Source: Bacteroidales bacterium
GTDB taxonomy: Bacteria > Bacteroidota > Bacteroidia > Bacteroidales > F082
Length of the DNA: 45,423 nucleotides
Assembly (NCBI GenBank): GCA_016281295.1
Contig: JAEEII010000024.1
Coordinates: 1-45,423 of the forward strand
Direction: 5' to 3'
Position numbers and translations under genes: made by a program. Each line of letters opens with the position of its first letter. Positions within the stretch are counted from its first letter, which is position 1. This document shows, one piece after another, positions 22,553 through 32,348 of this stretch. The notes under the pieces were generated by a model. That model had not been told where the DNA came from. It did not search any database and worked only from the letters and a program-made list of their open reading frames with translations.

Positions 22553-23893
22553 ATGAATTGGAAACGAATTAATTGGAGAAGAGTGTTTCTCTTCCTTGTC
22601 CTTCCCATTTTGATCATCATCCTGTTGTTGGTCTATCTCTGCCGTTCTTGCGACCATCGCGGCGAACCGGGTTATCCTGAGAATAACGATACGCTGACCC
22701 AAGGTGAGCCTACCTATTTTTATGGAATCTGTATCGACTCGCTTTATGTGGAAGAAGGACAGGTGGAGCCAAATCAGTTTCTTTCCTCGCTTTTCGCTTC
22801 CAAAGGCATCAGCTCGACCGTTGTTGACCATATCGCCAGACATCATCAAGAGGTGTTCGACGTGAGCAAGATCCGCGCGGGTAACCGTTATTATTTCCTC
22901 TGCACCAACGACACGTTGGAGACACCGCTTTTCTGGATTTACGAGATCGACCGAAGGAACTACGCATTGTTCAGCTTGACCGACTCGTTGACGGCATGGC
23001 GTTTCCAAAAAGAGATGGAGGTCAAGATGGCCAGAACTTCAGGAACCATCAAGTCCTCCCTATGGAATGCCGTCATCGAGAACGGAGGTGATGCCAGCCT
23101 CGCGGTGAATCTGTCGGATGTGTATGCGTGGACCATCGACTTCTTCGGCATTCAGGAAGGGGATGCTTTCGATGTGGTGTATGACCGCCAATATATCGAC
23201 GGCAATCCGGTGGGTATGGGATCCGTGGCCTATTGTAACTTCGTCCATGCGGGCGACACCATCCGGGCCATCGCCTACGAGCAAGATGGCATGATGGGTT
23301 ATTACAACGAGAAAGGGGAGAACCTGAGAAAGGCTTTCCTGAAGGCTCCCCTGAACTATCGACGTATCAGTTCCACCTTCTCCAACAGCCGTTTCCATCC
23401 TGTCTTTAAGTATTATCGTCCTCATCATGGTGTGGATTATGCAGCACCTGCTGGCACTCCCGTGAGCAGCATCGGTGATGGCGTGGTCATCAAGAAAGCC
23501 TATCAAGCCAGAGGAGCAGGTTATTATCTCAAGATTCGTCACAACGACACCTATACCACCAGCTATATGCACTTGAAAGGTTATGCCAAAGGCATCGCCG
23601 AGGGTGTCAGGGTAAAACAAGGACAGGTGATTGGCTATGTGGGGAGCACTGGCGCCTCCACAGGACCGCATCTCGATTTCCGTGTCTTTAAAAACGGGAC
23701 TCCGGTTGACCCCTTGAAACTGGAATCCCCGCCTGCAAACCCGATCAAGGCTGCCGACAGGGAACAGTTTCAAAAAGTAGCTGACTATTGGATGAGGGTG
23801 ATGCGCGAACCCGGAATCCCCGAGATGTATCAAGAGGAAGCTCCTGTGGCTGACTCGCTGGCCGTGTCAGGTTCCGACTCGCTGACCGACTGA
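22553..23893 (+). CDS. M23-family metallopeptidase, membrane anchored
   Basis: A 446-residue protein with one N-terminal membrane segment (VFLFLVLPILIIILLLVYL, about 11-29) and no clear cleavage site. A long region precedes a LytM/M23 domain near residues 285-400 that shows HHGVDYAAPAGTPV, SYMHLKG and GPHLDFRV. M23 enzymes cut peptidoglycan cross-bridges. HxxxD is present, but the final HxH motif reads HLD, so the second zinc ligand is Asp, or the enzyme is altered. The ATG at 22553 is preferred over an in-frame TTG two codons upstream. The low-complexity Ser/Asp tail overlaps the convergent gene by 64 bases. Confidence 0.9.
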   Translation: MNWKRINWRRVFLFLVLPILIIILLLVYLCRSCDHRGEPGYPENNDTLTQGEPTYFYGICIDSLYVEEGQVEPNQFLSSLFASKGISSTVVDHIARHHQEVFDVSKIRAGNRYYFLCTNDTLETPLFWIYEIDRRNYALFSLTDSLTAWRFQKEMEVKMARTSGTIKSSLWNAVIENGGDASLAVNLSDVYAWTIDFFGIQEGDAFDVVYDRQYIDGNPVGMGSVAYCNFVHAGDTIRAIAYEQDGMMGYYNEKGENLRKAFLKAPLNYRRISSTFSNSRFHPVFKYYRPHHGVDYAAPAGTPVSSIGDGVVIKKAYQARGAGYYLKIRHNDTYTTSYMHLKGYAKGIAEGVRVKQGQVIGYVGSTGASTGPHLDFRVFKNGTPVDPLKLESPPANPIKAADREQFQKVADYWMRVMREPGIPEMYQEEAPVADSLAVSGSDSLTD

Positions 23894-24321
23894 ATGGGAG
23901 CCAGGAATTTCCGTTTTTTCTTGACTTTGATAGGGGCGATGATGAGCACCATCAACACCTCCAAAGCGTATTTCACCCATGGATGGATGCCTGACGTCCA
24001 TAACTGAAAACCGATAAGCAGGATAGAGGCACTGACAAAGATGGCTTTGCCATAAACCTTTTTCCGGAAAATCTGGATTAAGCTGAACACCAGCATCCCC
24101 GAAAGCAAAAACTCGACAATCAGGTAGAGGAAGTCCTTGTTCCTGCTTTCAACGACTGTCTCGTTGAAATAATAGGAGTCGATGGAGTAGTGGTACAACA
24201 CCAATGTCATGATTTCATAGATGAACAACATGCCATAATAGGTGATGGCAAAGGTGGCAGCCAACTTCATCGCCAAGGTGAGCTCGGGCTTCAGGTCAAA
24301 GATCTTGCTTTCGGGTGCCAT
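23830..24321 (-). CDS. Small membrane protein, unknown function
   Basis: A 163-residue protein with four hydrophobic segments (about 18-44, 64-84, 91-108 and 113-132) and a charged ending with KVKKKRKF followed by a Ser/Glu/Thr-rich tail. I do not recognise the family. It is the last gene of the five-gene minus-strand run from the MBL hydrolase, six bases after the previous gene. Its low-complexity tail is antisense to the tail of the M23 gene over 64 bases. Both frames remain open there, so neither stop position is suspect. Confidence 0.6.
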   Translation of the reverse strand: MAPESKIFDLKPELTLAMKLAATFAITYYGMLFIYEIMTLVLYHYSIDSYYFNETVVESRNKDFLYLIVEFLLSGMLVFSLIQIFRKKVYGKAIFVSASILLIGFQLWTSGIHPWVKYALEVLMVLIIAPIKVKKKRKFLAPIQSVSESEPDTASESATGASS

Positions 24322-24327
24322 GGTGAC

Positions 24328-24837
24328 TTATTCAGGTTGATTGGATTGATTTCTCATGAATTCTATCTGCTTGAAGAACAGATAATAGATAAGGATGAAC
24401 ATCACTGTTGACAGGAACTCGTTGAAGAACGGGTTCTGTGGCAGCTTCGAGTAAACAAACGCAACCTCGGCTATCAGAATGAGCAGCTGAGAGATGCTGT
24501 AGATGTGGAACCCCATCCGGTCAAGTCGAAACATCCTGAGTACACCGGCTAAAGAACCCGCATAGAGAATGGCTAACAGCAGATAATAATAAGGATTGAC
24601 CGATAGCTGGACCGTTAGGTTTTCAGTCACCATCTCAACCATAGCAGGGTCGAGCATGGGCATATAGCTCTCTAACAGATCCTCCATCTGGTTGGTCTCC
24701 ACCATCTGCCTCATGGCAGGCATGAGGATAAAGATGAAGAGGGAGGAGACAATCTGGTAGATGGCGTTGAGAAGCGACAGCACCAACAGGATGGTCATCC
24801 CTACAGGTCGTTTCACTTGGGGTTCAATTTCGTTCAT
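24328..24837 (-). CDS. Small membrane protein, unknown function
   Basis: A 169-residue protein with four hydrophobic segments (about 14-38, 85-105, 112-133 and 138-160). Between the first two it has a soluble stretch rich in Met and Glu (MRQMVETNQMEDLLESYMPMLDP split by a turn). The family is not recognised. It is spaced six bases from the next gene and 14 from hutH, so co-transcription with both is likely. With the gene at 23830 it may form a small membrane complex; that is only inferred from adjacency. Confidence 0.6.
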   Translation of the reverse strand: MNEIEPQVKRPVGMTILLVLSLLNAIYQIVSSLFIFILMPAMRQMVETNQMEDLLESYMPMLDPAMVEMVTENLTVQLSVNPYYYLLLAILYAGSLAGVLRMFRLDRMGFHIYSISQLLILIAEVAFVYSKLPQNPFFNEFLSTVMFILIYYLFFKQIEFMRNQSNQPE

Positions 24838-24851
24838 GGCCGGGTGTCAAG

Positions 24852-26363
24852 TCATTTGTTTTTCAACAGGTCGAAAGCGAGCGGGTAGTCTTGGATGAAC
24901 TTCACGCTCTTGGCGATCTCAGTGTACATCACCTTGTCCACACGGACAAACTCGACGACTTTGCGGTATTCGGCGATGAACTTCTCGATGGTCTCTGACG
25001 ACTTCAGCGGGCGGCGGAACTCCAGAGCCTGGGCGGCGTTGAGTAGCTCGATGGCCAGAACACGTTCCAGATTCTCAGCCACTCTCAGGGCTTTGGTGGC
25101 GGCATTGGCACCCATGCTCACATGGTCTTCCTGACCTTGTGATGACTCAATGCTGTCAACTGAGGCGGGTGTGCAGAGTTGTTTGCTTTGGCTGACAATG
25201 GCGGCGGCGGCATATTGGGGAATCATGAAACCGGAGTTGAGTCCTGGCTCAGCGACGAGGAATGAAGGCAGGTCGCGCTTGCCGCTGATGAGCTGATATA
25301 CACGGCGCTCACTGATGTTGCCCAACTCGGCCAGGGCGATGGCGAGGAAGTCAAGGGTGATGGCCAAAGGCTGTCCGTGGAAGTTGCCGGCGGAAATCAC
25401 GAGGTCTTCATCAGGGAAGATCGTCGGATTGTCAGTGACGGCGTTGATTTCTTCGCTGAATACAGAGGCTACATAGTCGATGGCATCCTTGGAGGCACCA
25501 TGGACCTGTGGCATGCAACGGAAGGAATAGGGGTCTTGCACGTGTTTCTTCTCACGGCTGATAAGCTGACTCCCCTGGGTGAACTCGCGGACACGTTTAG
25601 CGGTCACAATCTGGCCGTTGTGATGGCGGATCTGATGAACCTGGTCGAAGAAAGGCTCGATACGTCCGTCAAAAGCTTCAAGAGAGACACATCCGATTAA
25701 GTCGGCAAGGTAGCTCAAGCGGAAGGCCTTCAACAATACGTATGTGCCGTAGCTGCTCATGAACTGCGTGCCGTTGAGCAAGGCAAGACCTTCTTTCGAC
25801 TGGAGGGTGATGGGCTCCCAGCCAAACTTGTCGAGGATCTGCTGCGCAGGGACGATCTTGCCCTTGTAGTGGACCTCGCCCAAACCCAGCAAAGGAAGCA
25901 TCAGGTTGGCCAAAGGAGCCAAGTCGCCCGAGGCGCCCAGGGACCCTTGGTTGTACACTACCGGCAACACACCGTTATTGAAGAAGTCAATCAGACGCTG
26001 AACGGTGATGACCTGCACACCGGAGTTGCCATAGCTGAGGCTTTGTACCTTCAGCAAGAGCATCAAACGGATGATCTCTTCGGGAACCATCTCGCCCGTG
26101 CCACAGGCGTGTGACATGACGAGGTTCTTCTGTAAGGTGCTGAGGTCTTCTTTCGAGATACTGTGGTCGCACAAGGAGCCGAATCCTGTGGTGACACCGT
26201 AGATGGGCTTCTCTGGATTTTCCATTTTCTTGTCGAGATAGTCGCGGCAATGCTGAATGCGTTGGATGGCCTCGTCCGACAAGGCGAGCTTGTAGTTTTG
26301 AGTAAGTATGGTGTTTACTTGTTTAAAAGTCAGCTCTTTAGGACTGATTTGATGAACTTTCAT
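24852..26363 (-). CDS. hutH: Histidine ammonia-lyase
   Basis: A 503-residue aromatic-amino-acid lyase. The MIO cofactor triad Ala144-Ser145-Gly146 lies in SLGASGDLAPLA, and the N-terminal YGVTTGFG loop is present. Substrate choice in this family tracks a two-residue switch: bacterial histidine lyases carry Ser-His there, as here (Ser84-His85 in LVMSHACG), tyrosine lyases His-Leu and phenylalanine lyases Phe-Leu. It should convert histidine to urocanate and ammonia. The length is typical. hutU, hutI and hutG are not in the window. It sits 21 bases after hisS and 14 before a small membrane gene, in one run with hisS. Confidence 0.92.
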   Translation of the reverse strand: MKVHQISPKELTFKQVNTILTQNYKLALSDEAIQRIQHCRDYLDKKMENPEKPIYGVTTGFGSLCDHSISKEDLSTLQKNLVMSHACGTGEMVPEEIIRLMLLLKVQSLSYGNSGVQVITVQRLIDFFNNGVLPVVYNQGSLGASGDLAPLANLMLPLLGLGEVHYKGKIVPAQQILDKFGWEPITLQSKEGLALLNGTQFMSSYGTYVLLKAFRLSYLADLIGCVSLEAFDGRIEPFFDQVHQIRHHNGQIVTAKRVREFTQGSQLISREKKHVQDPYSFRCMPQVHGASKDAIDYVASVFSEEINAVTDNPTIFPDEDLVISAGNFHGQPLAITLDFLAIALAELGNISERRVYQLISGKRDLPSFLVAEPGLNSGFMIPQYAAAAIVSQSKQLCTPASVDSIESSQGQEDHVSMGANAATKALRVAENLERVLAIELLNAAQALEFRRPLKSSETIEKFIAEYRKVVEFVRVDKVMYTEIAKSVKFIQDYPLAFDLLKNK

Positions 26364-26384
26364 GGGGGTTGTTTGTTGATTTTA

Positions 26385-27752
26385 TTATTGGTTTATTTGT
26401 TGAATTGTTGCTACTAATTGATTGGCGGCGACAGTTTCCTGACGGCCTTCTTTCATGAATTTGACCGTGAATTTCTGTTCAGCCACCTCCTGCTCGCCGG
26501 CGATGACGACGACGGGGATGCCGCGTTGGTCAGCGTATTTCATCTGTTTCTGAATCTTGGCGGCTTCGGGATAGATCTCTGCGTTGATGCCGTGCTGGCG
26601 TACCTGATTGAGGTATCTCAGACTGTATCGTTCTTCGTTCTTTCCGAAATTCAAGAAGATGACTTGGGTGCTTTCCGACATGGTCTCCGGGAAGAGGTTA
26701 AGGCCTTCCAGCACGTCATAGATACGGTCGGCACCAAAGCTGATGCCTACACCCGACACATTGGGCAATCCGAAGATGCCAGTCAAGTTGTCATAACGGC
26801 CACCGCCTGAGATGCTGCCCATGGGGAAGTCTTTGGCTTTCACCTCGAAGATGGCGCCTGTATAGTAGTTCAGGCCACGGGCTAAGGTGAGGTCAAGCTC
26901 GGTTTCGATGCCTAAAGCCATGTCATCGATATAGTCGAAGAGGATGGTCAGCTCCTCAATGCCTTTCTGCCCGACTTCGTTGTCGAGAAGAGGTTTGAGC
27001 TGCTGAAGCTTCTCTCGGGTGTCGCCTTTCATGAAGAGGATGGGCTGCAGTTTGTCGATGGCTTCGGCTTCCAGTCCTCGTTCCGCAAGCTCGGCATTGA
27101 CGGCATCGATGCCAATCTTGTCCAGCTTGTCGATGGCCACCGTGATGTCAACCAAGGCATCTGGCTTGCCAATATATTCGGCGATGCCAGCCAGGATCTT
27201 GCGATTGTTGATCTTCAGCACTACGTTGATCTTCAGGTCGTGGAACACGTCGTTGACGATGTTGACCAGCTCCGCCTCATTGAGGAGTGAGTTGCTGCCG
27301 ATGATGTCAACATCACATTGGCAGAACTCACGGTACCTGCCTTTCTGAGGACGGTCGGCGCGCCATACGGGCTGGATCTGGTAACGCTTGAACGGAAAAG
27401 CGATCTGGTCGCGGTACATCGTGACAAAACGGGCAAAAGGCACCGTCAAGTCGTAACGAAGGCCTTTCTCCGTGATCTTGTTCGCCAGTTTCAGGGATTC
27501 AAAAGGCTCGCCGTTTTGTTCCACACCGGACATGAAATCGCCAGAGTTCAGAATACGGAATAAGAGTTTGTCGCCTTCTTCACCATATTTGCCAAGCAGC
27601 GTGCTGAGGTTCTCCATCGAGGGGGTCTCAATGGGTAGAAAACCGTATCGTTTGAAAACGGTTTTGATGGTGTCGAAGATATAGTTGCGGCGCACCATGA
27701 CTTCAGGCAGGAAGTCTCGTGTGCCTTTCGGGATCGAGGGTTTTTGTGCCAT
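26385..27752 (-). CDS. hisS: Histidine-tRNA ligase
   Basis: A 455-residue class II synthetase. The N terminus is [18 protein letters not shown]. Motif 2 region reads [29 protein letters not shown], and the HisRS signature [15 protein letters not shown] lies near residue 290. The C-terminal anticodon-binding domain spans about 360-450. It charges tRNA-His with histidine. It is 15 bases downstream of the MBL hydrolase gene and 21 upstream of hutH, so one transcript probably supplies both the histidyl-tRNA maker and a histidine-degrading lyase. All family motifs appear intact, and it is likely essential. Confidence 0.95.
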   Translation of the reverse strand: MAQKPSIPKGTRDFLPEVMVRRNYIFDTIKTVFKRYGFLPIETPSMENLSTLLGKYGEEGDKLLFRILNSGDFMSGVEQNGEPFESLKLANKITEKGLRYDLTVPFARFVTMYRDQIAFPFKRYQIQPVWRADRPQKGRYREFCQCDVDIIGSNSLLNEAELVNIVNDVFHDLKINVVLKINNRKILAGIAEYIGKPDALVDITVAIDKLDKIGIDAVNAELAERGLEAEAIDKLQPILFMKGDTREKLQQLKPLLDNEVGQKGIEELTILFDYIDDMALGIETELDLTLARGLNYYTGAIFEVKAKDFPMGSISGGGRYDNLTGIFGLPNVSGVGISFGADRIYDVLEGLNLFPETMSESTQVIFLNFGKNEERYSLRYLNQVRQHGINAEIYPEAAKIQKQMKYADQRGIPVVVIAGEQEVAEQKFTVKFMKEGRQETVAANQLVATIQQINQ

Positions 27753-27767
27753 GTTTTGTTTGGGTTG

Positions 27768-29180
27768 TTATTTCAGTTCAAAAGTTTCACCGGGTTCAGG
27801 GATGACGATGTTATCCCAGCCTTCTTTTCTCAACACACGTTTGTAATATTGCAAGGCTTCCTTTTCGCCATGAACCAGGAAGGTCTTCTTGATTTTCGAG
27901 GGCTCCTGGCATTTCAGATAATCCACCAACTCGTGATAGTCGCCGTGTCCGCTGAATGCATCAATGGAGTAAATGTCGGCGGCGACAGTGTGTTCGTTGC
28001 CGAAAATCGAGATGGTCTCGGGTTTGGGATCGGCCAGCAGTCGCGCGCCTAGGGTCTCGGGTGAACAGTAGCCAATGGCCAGAATCGTGTTCTTCGGATT
28101 GGAGATGCTGTTGGCGATATGATGCTTGATGCGGCCAGCCTCCATCATGCCTGAGGCAGAGATGATGATGCACGGGTCTTTGCGGGCGTTCAAGGCCTTC
28201 GACTGGTTGATGTCGCGGATAAACGTCAAACTGTTGAATCCGAACGGGTCAGGGTCATATTCAATCACGTTCTTCACCTCGTCGTTGAAAAGACCCAGAT
28301 GCATACGGAAAATCTCAGTGGCGTTGACGGCCAAAGGACTGTCAACGAAAACCGGAATCTTCTCGGGAAGCTTGCCTTCGTTGTAGAAGTTGTTCAGCAG
28401 GTAAACAATCTCCTGTGTGCGACTCACCGCAAATGATGGGATGATTAGTTTACCTCTTTTTTCAACACATGTGTTGTATATTATATCTAATAATTGCTGT
28501 TCAGCGTTGGTTCTGTCGCTATGGAGCCGGTTGCCGTAGGTGCCTTCGGTGATGAGGTAGTCGCAATGCGGGAAGGGTTCCGGTGAGCGAAGCAGGTAGT
28601 TGTATTCGCGTCCGATGTCGCCCGTGTAGGCGATACGGGTCATGTCGCCTCCTTCGTCGATTTCCAGGATGGCGCATCCGCTGCCAAGGAGGTGCCCGGT
28701 GTTGTTGAATTTGACTTTAATGTTGTTGTCAAGATAGACATAGCGGTTGTAGGAGGCGCTGAGGAAGAGGTTCATGCAGTTTCGCGCGTCTTGTTCCGTA
28801 TAGATGGGTTCCAAGGCGGGCAGTCCTTGTTTCCTGCGTTTTTTGTTGAACCACTCCATATCGTTCTCTTGGATGAATCCACTGTCGGGCAACATGATGT
28901 TGCACAAGTCGCGGGTGGCATCGGTGCAGACGACTTGGCCTCTGAATCCTAGTTTATAGAAATAGGGAATCAAACCGCAATGGTCAATATGAGCGTGGGT
29001 GAGGATGATGTAATCGACCTCTTTGGGATCTACCATGATGTTCCGGTTGGCGGCGTCGGTCTCCAACCCTTTCCCTTGAAACATACCGCAGTCGAGCAAG
29101 ATTTTCTTCCCGTGATCCGTGATAATCAAGTGTTTGCTACCCGTCACTTCCTGCGCGGCACCAATAAACTTTATTTTCAT
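27768..29180 (-). CDS. Metallo-beta-lactamase fold / beta-CASP RNA-processing-type hydrolase
   Basis: A 470-residue protein. The metallo-beta-lactamase motif HAHIDHCG lies near residue 61, further zinc ligands are in NTGHLLGSG and YTGDIGRE, and the beta-CASP domain spans about 230-390 (SFAVSRTQEIVYLL, IISASGMMEAGRIKHH). The last motif, VHGE, lies near 440. Relatives include archaeal CPSF-like nucleases, bacterial RNase J-like proteins and YsjH/EHM types. RNA cleavage is expected but not proven. The start is supported by a TAnnTTTG box upstream. It leads the run with hisS, hutH and two membrane genes. Confidence 0.88.
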   Translation of the reverse strand: MKIKFIGAAQEVTGSKHLIITDHGKKILLDCGMFQGKGLETDAANRNIMVDPKEVDYIILTHAHIDHCGLIPYFYKLGFRGQVVCTDATRDLCNIMLPDSGFIQENDMEWFNKKRRKQGLPALEPIYTEQDARNCMNLFLSASYNRYVYLDNNIKVKFNNTGHLLGSGCAILEIDEGGDMTRIAYTGDIGREYNYLLRSPEPFPHCDYLITEGTYGNRLHSDRTNAEQQLLDIIYNTCVEKRGKLIIPSFAVSRTQEIVYLLNNFYNEGKLPEKIPVFVDSPLAVNATEIFRMHLGLFNDEVKNVIEYDPDPFGFNSLTFIRDINQSKALNARKDPCIIISASGMMEAGRIKHHIANSISNPKNTILAIGYCSPETLGARLLADPKPETISIFGNEHTVAADIYSIDAFSGHGDYHELVDYLKCQEPSKIKKTFLVHGEKEALQYYKRVLRKEGWDNIVIPEPGETFELK

Positions 29181-29206
29181 GAAATGATTTCTTTAAGATG
29201 AACTTA

Positions 29207-29214
29207 CAAAGATA
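29207..29214 (-). promoter_or_regulatory. Bacteroidota -7 box for the MBL-hisS-hutH operon
   Basis: Minus strand TATCTTTG, 27 bases before the ATG at 29180. No further promoter box was found in the short gaps between the five downstream genes. Confidence 0.55.
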
Positions 29215-29235
29215 GATAAAATACAAGTAAGTCTG

Positions 29236-32200
29236 TTATTCAACGATGATTTTCTTAATGAACTGTTTGTTTTCCTTGCGGACGAGGATCAGGTAAAGTC
29301 CTTTGCCGTAGGGTGACAGGTCGAGGGTGAAAACGCGGTCTTGGACGGGCATTCTTAGAAGCTGTTGTCCAAGATGGTTGATGACACTGACTTCCATGTT
29401 TTGTTCGGCATGGAGGGTCACCTGTCCTGTCGTCGGATTCGGATAAAGGGTTAGTGCATCCGTGGCCTCTATGGTATTGGTGACATTGACCTCCAAGGTG
29501 TCGCTATAGCATACGGAACCGTTGTTATATTCTGCGGAGATGACGTAATAATAGTGGTCAGGCAGCACCTCCCCATCAAAATACTCGTAGTGATAGTTAT
29601 ACGGCACATTGACGAGATAGCCGATTTCGCTTAACGTGACAGCGTCTTTTCCTCTGAAAATGTGGTAGCGGTTCAGGGTCATGTTTACACTTTGGTCCTT
29701 TTCCCAAATCAGCCTGGTTCCGAAAGTGCCGTCCTCCCATTGGTAGAGTGCGGTGAAGTTCAGTGGCGGGATGCAAACGTCGTCGATGTCAACGTGAACG
29801 GGTCGTGTCATGGGGGAGAGAATGCCTTGGTAATAGGTGGCCACTTGATAGGTGTAGCTGCCGGGTTCGAGGTTCTGGTCTGTATAGGAAGTTTCAGTGA
29901 TGCCTTCCGCAATCGGGATGCTGTCACGGTAAAGGGTGTAGCTCTCTGCGGGATTCGCTGGATTCCAGTTTAGGAGGATGTTGTTTTCTTCTGGGGTGGC
30001 TGTGAGGGTGGAGGGAGGGCAGACCACGGTGACGGTGATGGAGCCTGTCTCCGTGTAAGTGCCACTGTTGACCGTACAGGTGTAAACGGTGGTGATGGTG
30101 GGGTTGGCGGTGGGCGACATGATGTCGGTCTGGCTCAAACCCGTCGGAGGTGCCCATTGATAGGTGTAATAGCCATATCCGCCAGTGGTTTGAGCGTTCA
30201 GGACTGTGGAGGAACCTCTCGCGATGATGGAGGGCTCAGCCGTTATCGTGACGGAAAGGGGTGTTATTTCACCTCCTTCAATGACCTCGAGGGTGGCGAT
30301 ATAGGTGACCTTGTTGTATCCGAAGACGGTTAAGGTGGCTTGGCCGGGTTGTGTGAGGGCCTCAAACTCAATGTCGGCAGTGCCGTTGCTGATGAGGGCG
30401 GATCCAATGATCTCGTTGTTGAGCGTCAAAGTGGCTCTGGCACCGTCGCCGTCAGCGGCATTCACAGTAAAGCTGGTGGAGCCGATGGAGAGAATCGGGG
30501 CATGACTGACTCCCATGTCAGTGGGAACAGCGTTACGCAGCGTCAATGTGGGGTCACCGAAGAGGATCCAGCACATATAGGTACCCATCGCTGATGAGTT
30601 GTTGGTGCCGTACTGGTCGATAATCTTCATGTTGCCATCGAAAGAGATGCCGCCCAGCGTGCGTTTGATGTTGTTGTCATGGCTCTCCACGAGGATATCC
30701 ACCATCTCGTCTTGACCATACATTGGGGGAACCCAAGGTTGGTTGATATAGGAAAACATGCCACCGATGGCACCGGTAGGTTGATTGACATCATTGTTGT
30801 TGGTGGCTCTCAGCCAGGTCTCGGCAAAGCAGGGCTGATAATGGTCGTATTTGCCGTTCAGGCAGGCCACGGACCAAACGATGGGCCATTTGTTCACATT
30901 GGTCAAGGCATTGATATGGCTGTTGTTATAGTTGAACACACCCCAGCTGGTCTCAGAACCGTGGTTGCAGTAGTTGATGATGCTGAGTCCGTTGTTGATA
31001 TGCTGACTTAATTGGGCCGCGCTGGAGTTGGCTCCTCCCGCGTTCTGGTAGTCGCGGTAGATCTCGGTGTAATGGTAGTTCAGCAGGTCGTTTTTGATGT
31101 TGTCGATATGCTGCCAGTCGTCTTCGCTGAAGTGACCGCCATTGCCTGCCTGGGTGGCCACTCCGCTTCCGTAGGTCAGCCAGGTGGCGTTGGCATCCAA
31201 ATCTCTTTCGTAGGTCAGGACCTTGTTGACTTGTGAGGTGACATGGTCGAGGCTCTCGGCTGAAAAACGTCCCACAATGACATCGTTGTAGAAGTCGTTG
31301 CCAGCCAATTGCCCATACCAGTTGTCGGACCGCCCACTGTAGCCACCGTTATAAGCGTAATAGCCTTGGATTTGAGCGTTGTCGCCGACTAACAGAATGT
31401 GTGAGATGCTATTGTCGTTGTTATATTGCTGTTGGATATAGATTTTTAAGGCTTCGCTGTTGGCTCCGGATTCCGAAGTGCCTACCATGAGGGTAGGGAT
31501 GCCAATCTGTCTCTTCCAGTTGACGTAAGGCTCCATGGCACTCATGAAGGCGTCGTGGCAGATGACGAGCAGTTTCCCGTTTTCGTTGACTGGGGTGTAG
31601 CGGTTTTGGGCGGCATGGTAGTTGAGGAAGTGGTTCTCGTACATGGCCTTGAAGTCAGGGTCGAGTTTCATCGTGTTGGATTTGCGGCTCAGCGTGTTTT
31701 GCCCTTTGCTGCCGTCACTGTACATCTCCACGGTGATGTCGTAATAAACACGCAGCGTTTTGCTGACCGGGTTGTAGGCGAAGGGATAGATCACCATGTT
31801 CTGTCCGCGGAAATCGCGCAGGATATAGGGCTCATAAAGCCCCACGCGTTCTTTGGGGAAGAAGGCGTTAGTGGAGTAGGCCTCTCCGTAGGTGTAAGGC
31901 ACCTCATCGGGATTGATCTGGCGTGAGAAATCCCCTTTTGAAGGGGCGACTTCGAGGGTGAAATCCCTGTATTGGGCATCAATCACCCGGATGCCGTAAT
32001 GTTGCTCGTCGCCAATCACCACTGGGATGGCGGTCATGGGGAGGTTGGGTTCGCCTGCCTGGGCGGTGCTTACCGCCTTGGGGAGGCTGATGACCCATTC
32101 ACGGCCACGCGGAGTGCCGACCTCTATGGTATAGAATCCTGGCGTTTTCAGGTTGACTGTGATGGCTTCCTCTGAAGAAGCTAACAAAGCGGTTTGGAAA

Positions 32201-32295
32201 CCGGAAGGCTCGTCGGTGGTAATGGGATTCCAGACTTGGCTGTATCCAGCAATGACCAGCATGACTAATAAAAAGGTGAGAATAGGTTTTTTCAT
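29236..32295 (-). CDS. C25 cysteine peptidase, Rgp-like (arginine gingipain type), T9SS secreted
   Basis: A 1019-residue secreted protease. Signal peptide MKKPILTFLLVMLVIAGYSQ; gingipain-type propeptide to about 220; C25 catalytic domain about 240-600. Catalytic His445 is in NYCNHGSETSWG and Cys478 in WSVACLNGKYD, a spacing of 33, as in RgpB (211 and 244 by recollection). Asp393 in SEDDWQHIDN aligns with the RgpB arginine-pocket Asp163 in ESDIQH. An Ig-like end, a PKD-like domain (about 675-755), an FN3-like region and a type A T9SS sorting domain (LYPNPTTGQVTL through KIIVE) follow. It should cleave after Arg at the surface or outside the cell. It is a close paralogue of the gene at 32400. 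Confidence 0.92.
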   Translation of the reverse strand: MKKPILTFLLVMLVIAGYSQVWNPITTDEPSGFQTALLASSEEAITVNLKTPGFYTIEVGTPRGREWVISLPKAVSTAQAGEPNLPMTAIPVVIGDEQHYGIRVIDAQYRDFTLEVAPSKGDFSRQINPDEVPYTYGEAYSTNAFFPKERVGLYEPYILRDFRGQNMVIYPFAYNPVSKTLRVYYDITVEMYSDGSKGQNTLSRKSNTMKLDPDFKAMYENHFLNYHAAQNRYTPVNENGKLLVICHDAFMSAMEPYVNWKRQIGIPTLMVGTSESGANSEALKIYIQQQYNNDNSISHILLVGDNAQIQGYYAYNGGYSGRSDNWYGQLAGNDFYNDVIVGRFSAESLDHVTSQVNKVLTYERDLDANATWLTYGSGVATQAGNGGHFSEDDWQHIDNIKNDLLNYHYTEIYRDYQNAGGANSSAAQLSQHINNGLSIINYCNHGSETSWGVFNYNNSHINALTNVNKWPIVWSVACLNGKYDHYQPCFAETWLRATNNNDVNQPTGAIGGMFSYINQPWVPPMYGQDEMVDILVESHDNNIKRTLGGISFDGNMKIIDQYGTNNSSAMGTYMCWILFGDPTLTLRNAVPTDMGVSHAPILSIGSTSFTVNAADGDGARATLTLNNEIIGSALISNGTADIEFEALTQPGQATLTVFGYNKVTYIATLEVIEGGEITPLSVTITAEPSIIARGSSTVLNAQTTGGYGYYTYQWAPPTGLSQTDIMSPTANPTITTVYTCTVNSGTYTETGSITVTVVCPPSTLTATPEENNILLNWNPANPAESYTLYRDSIPIAEGITETSYTDQNLEPGSYTYQVATYYQGILSPMTRPVHVDIDDVCIPPLNFTALYQWEDGTFGTRLIWEKDQSVNMTLNRYHIFRGKDAVTLSEIGYLVNVPYNYHYEYFDGEVLPDHYYYVISAEYNNGSVCYSDTLEVNVTNTIEATDALTLYPNPTTGQVTLHAEQNMEVSVINHLGQQLLRMPVQDRVFTLDLSPYGKGLYLILVRKENKQFIKKIIVE

Positions 32296-32323
32296 GAGTT
32301 GATAAAGTTAGTAAATGATGCCG

Positions 32324-32331
32324 CAAAGATA
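32324..32331 (-). promoter_or_regulatory. Bacteroidota -7 box for the first C25 gene
   Basis: Minus strand TATCTTTG, 29 bases before the ATG at 32295. It lies just downstream of the terminator of the preceding C25 gene, so this protease has its own transcription unit. Confidence 0.55.
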
Positions 32332-32348
32332 ATAAAAAACCTGCAAAT

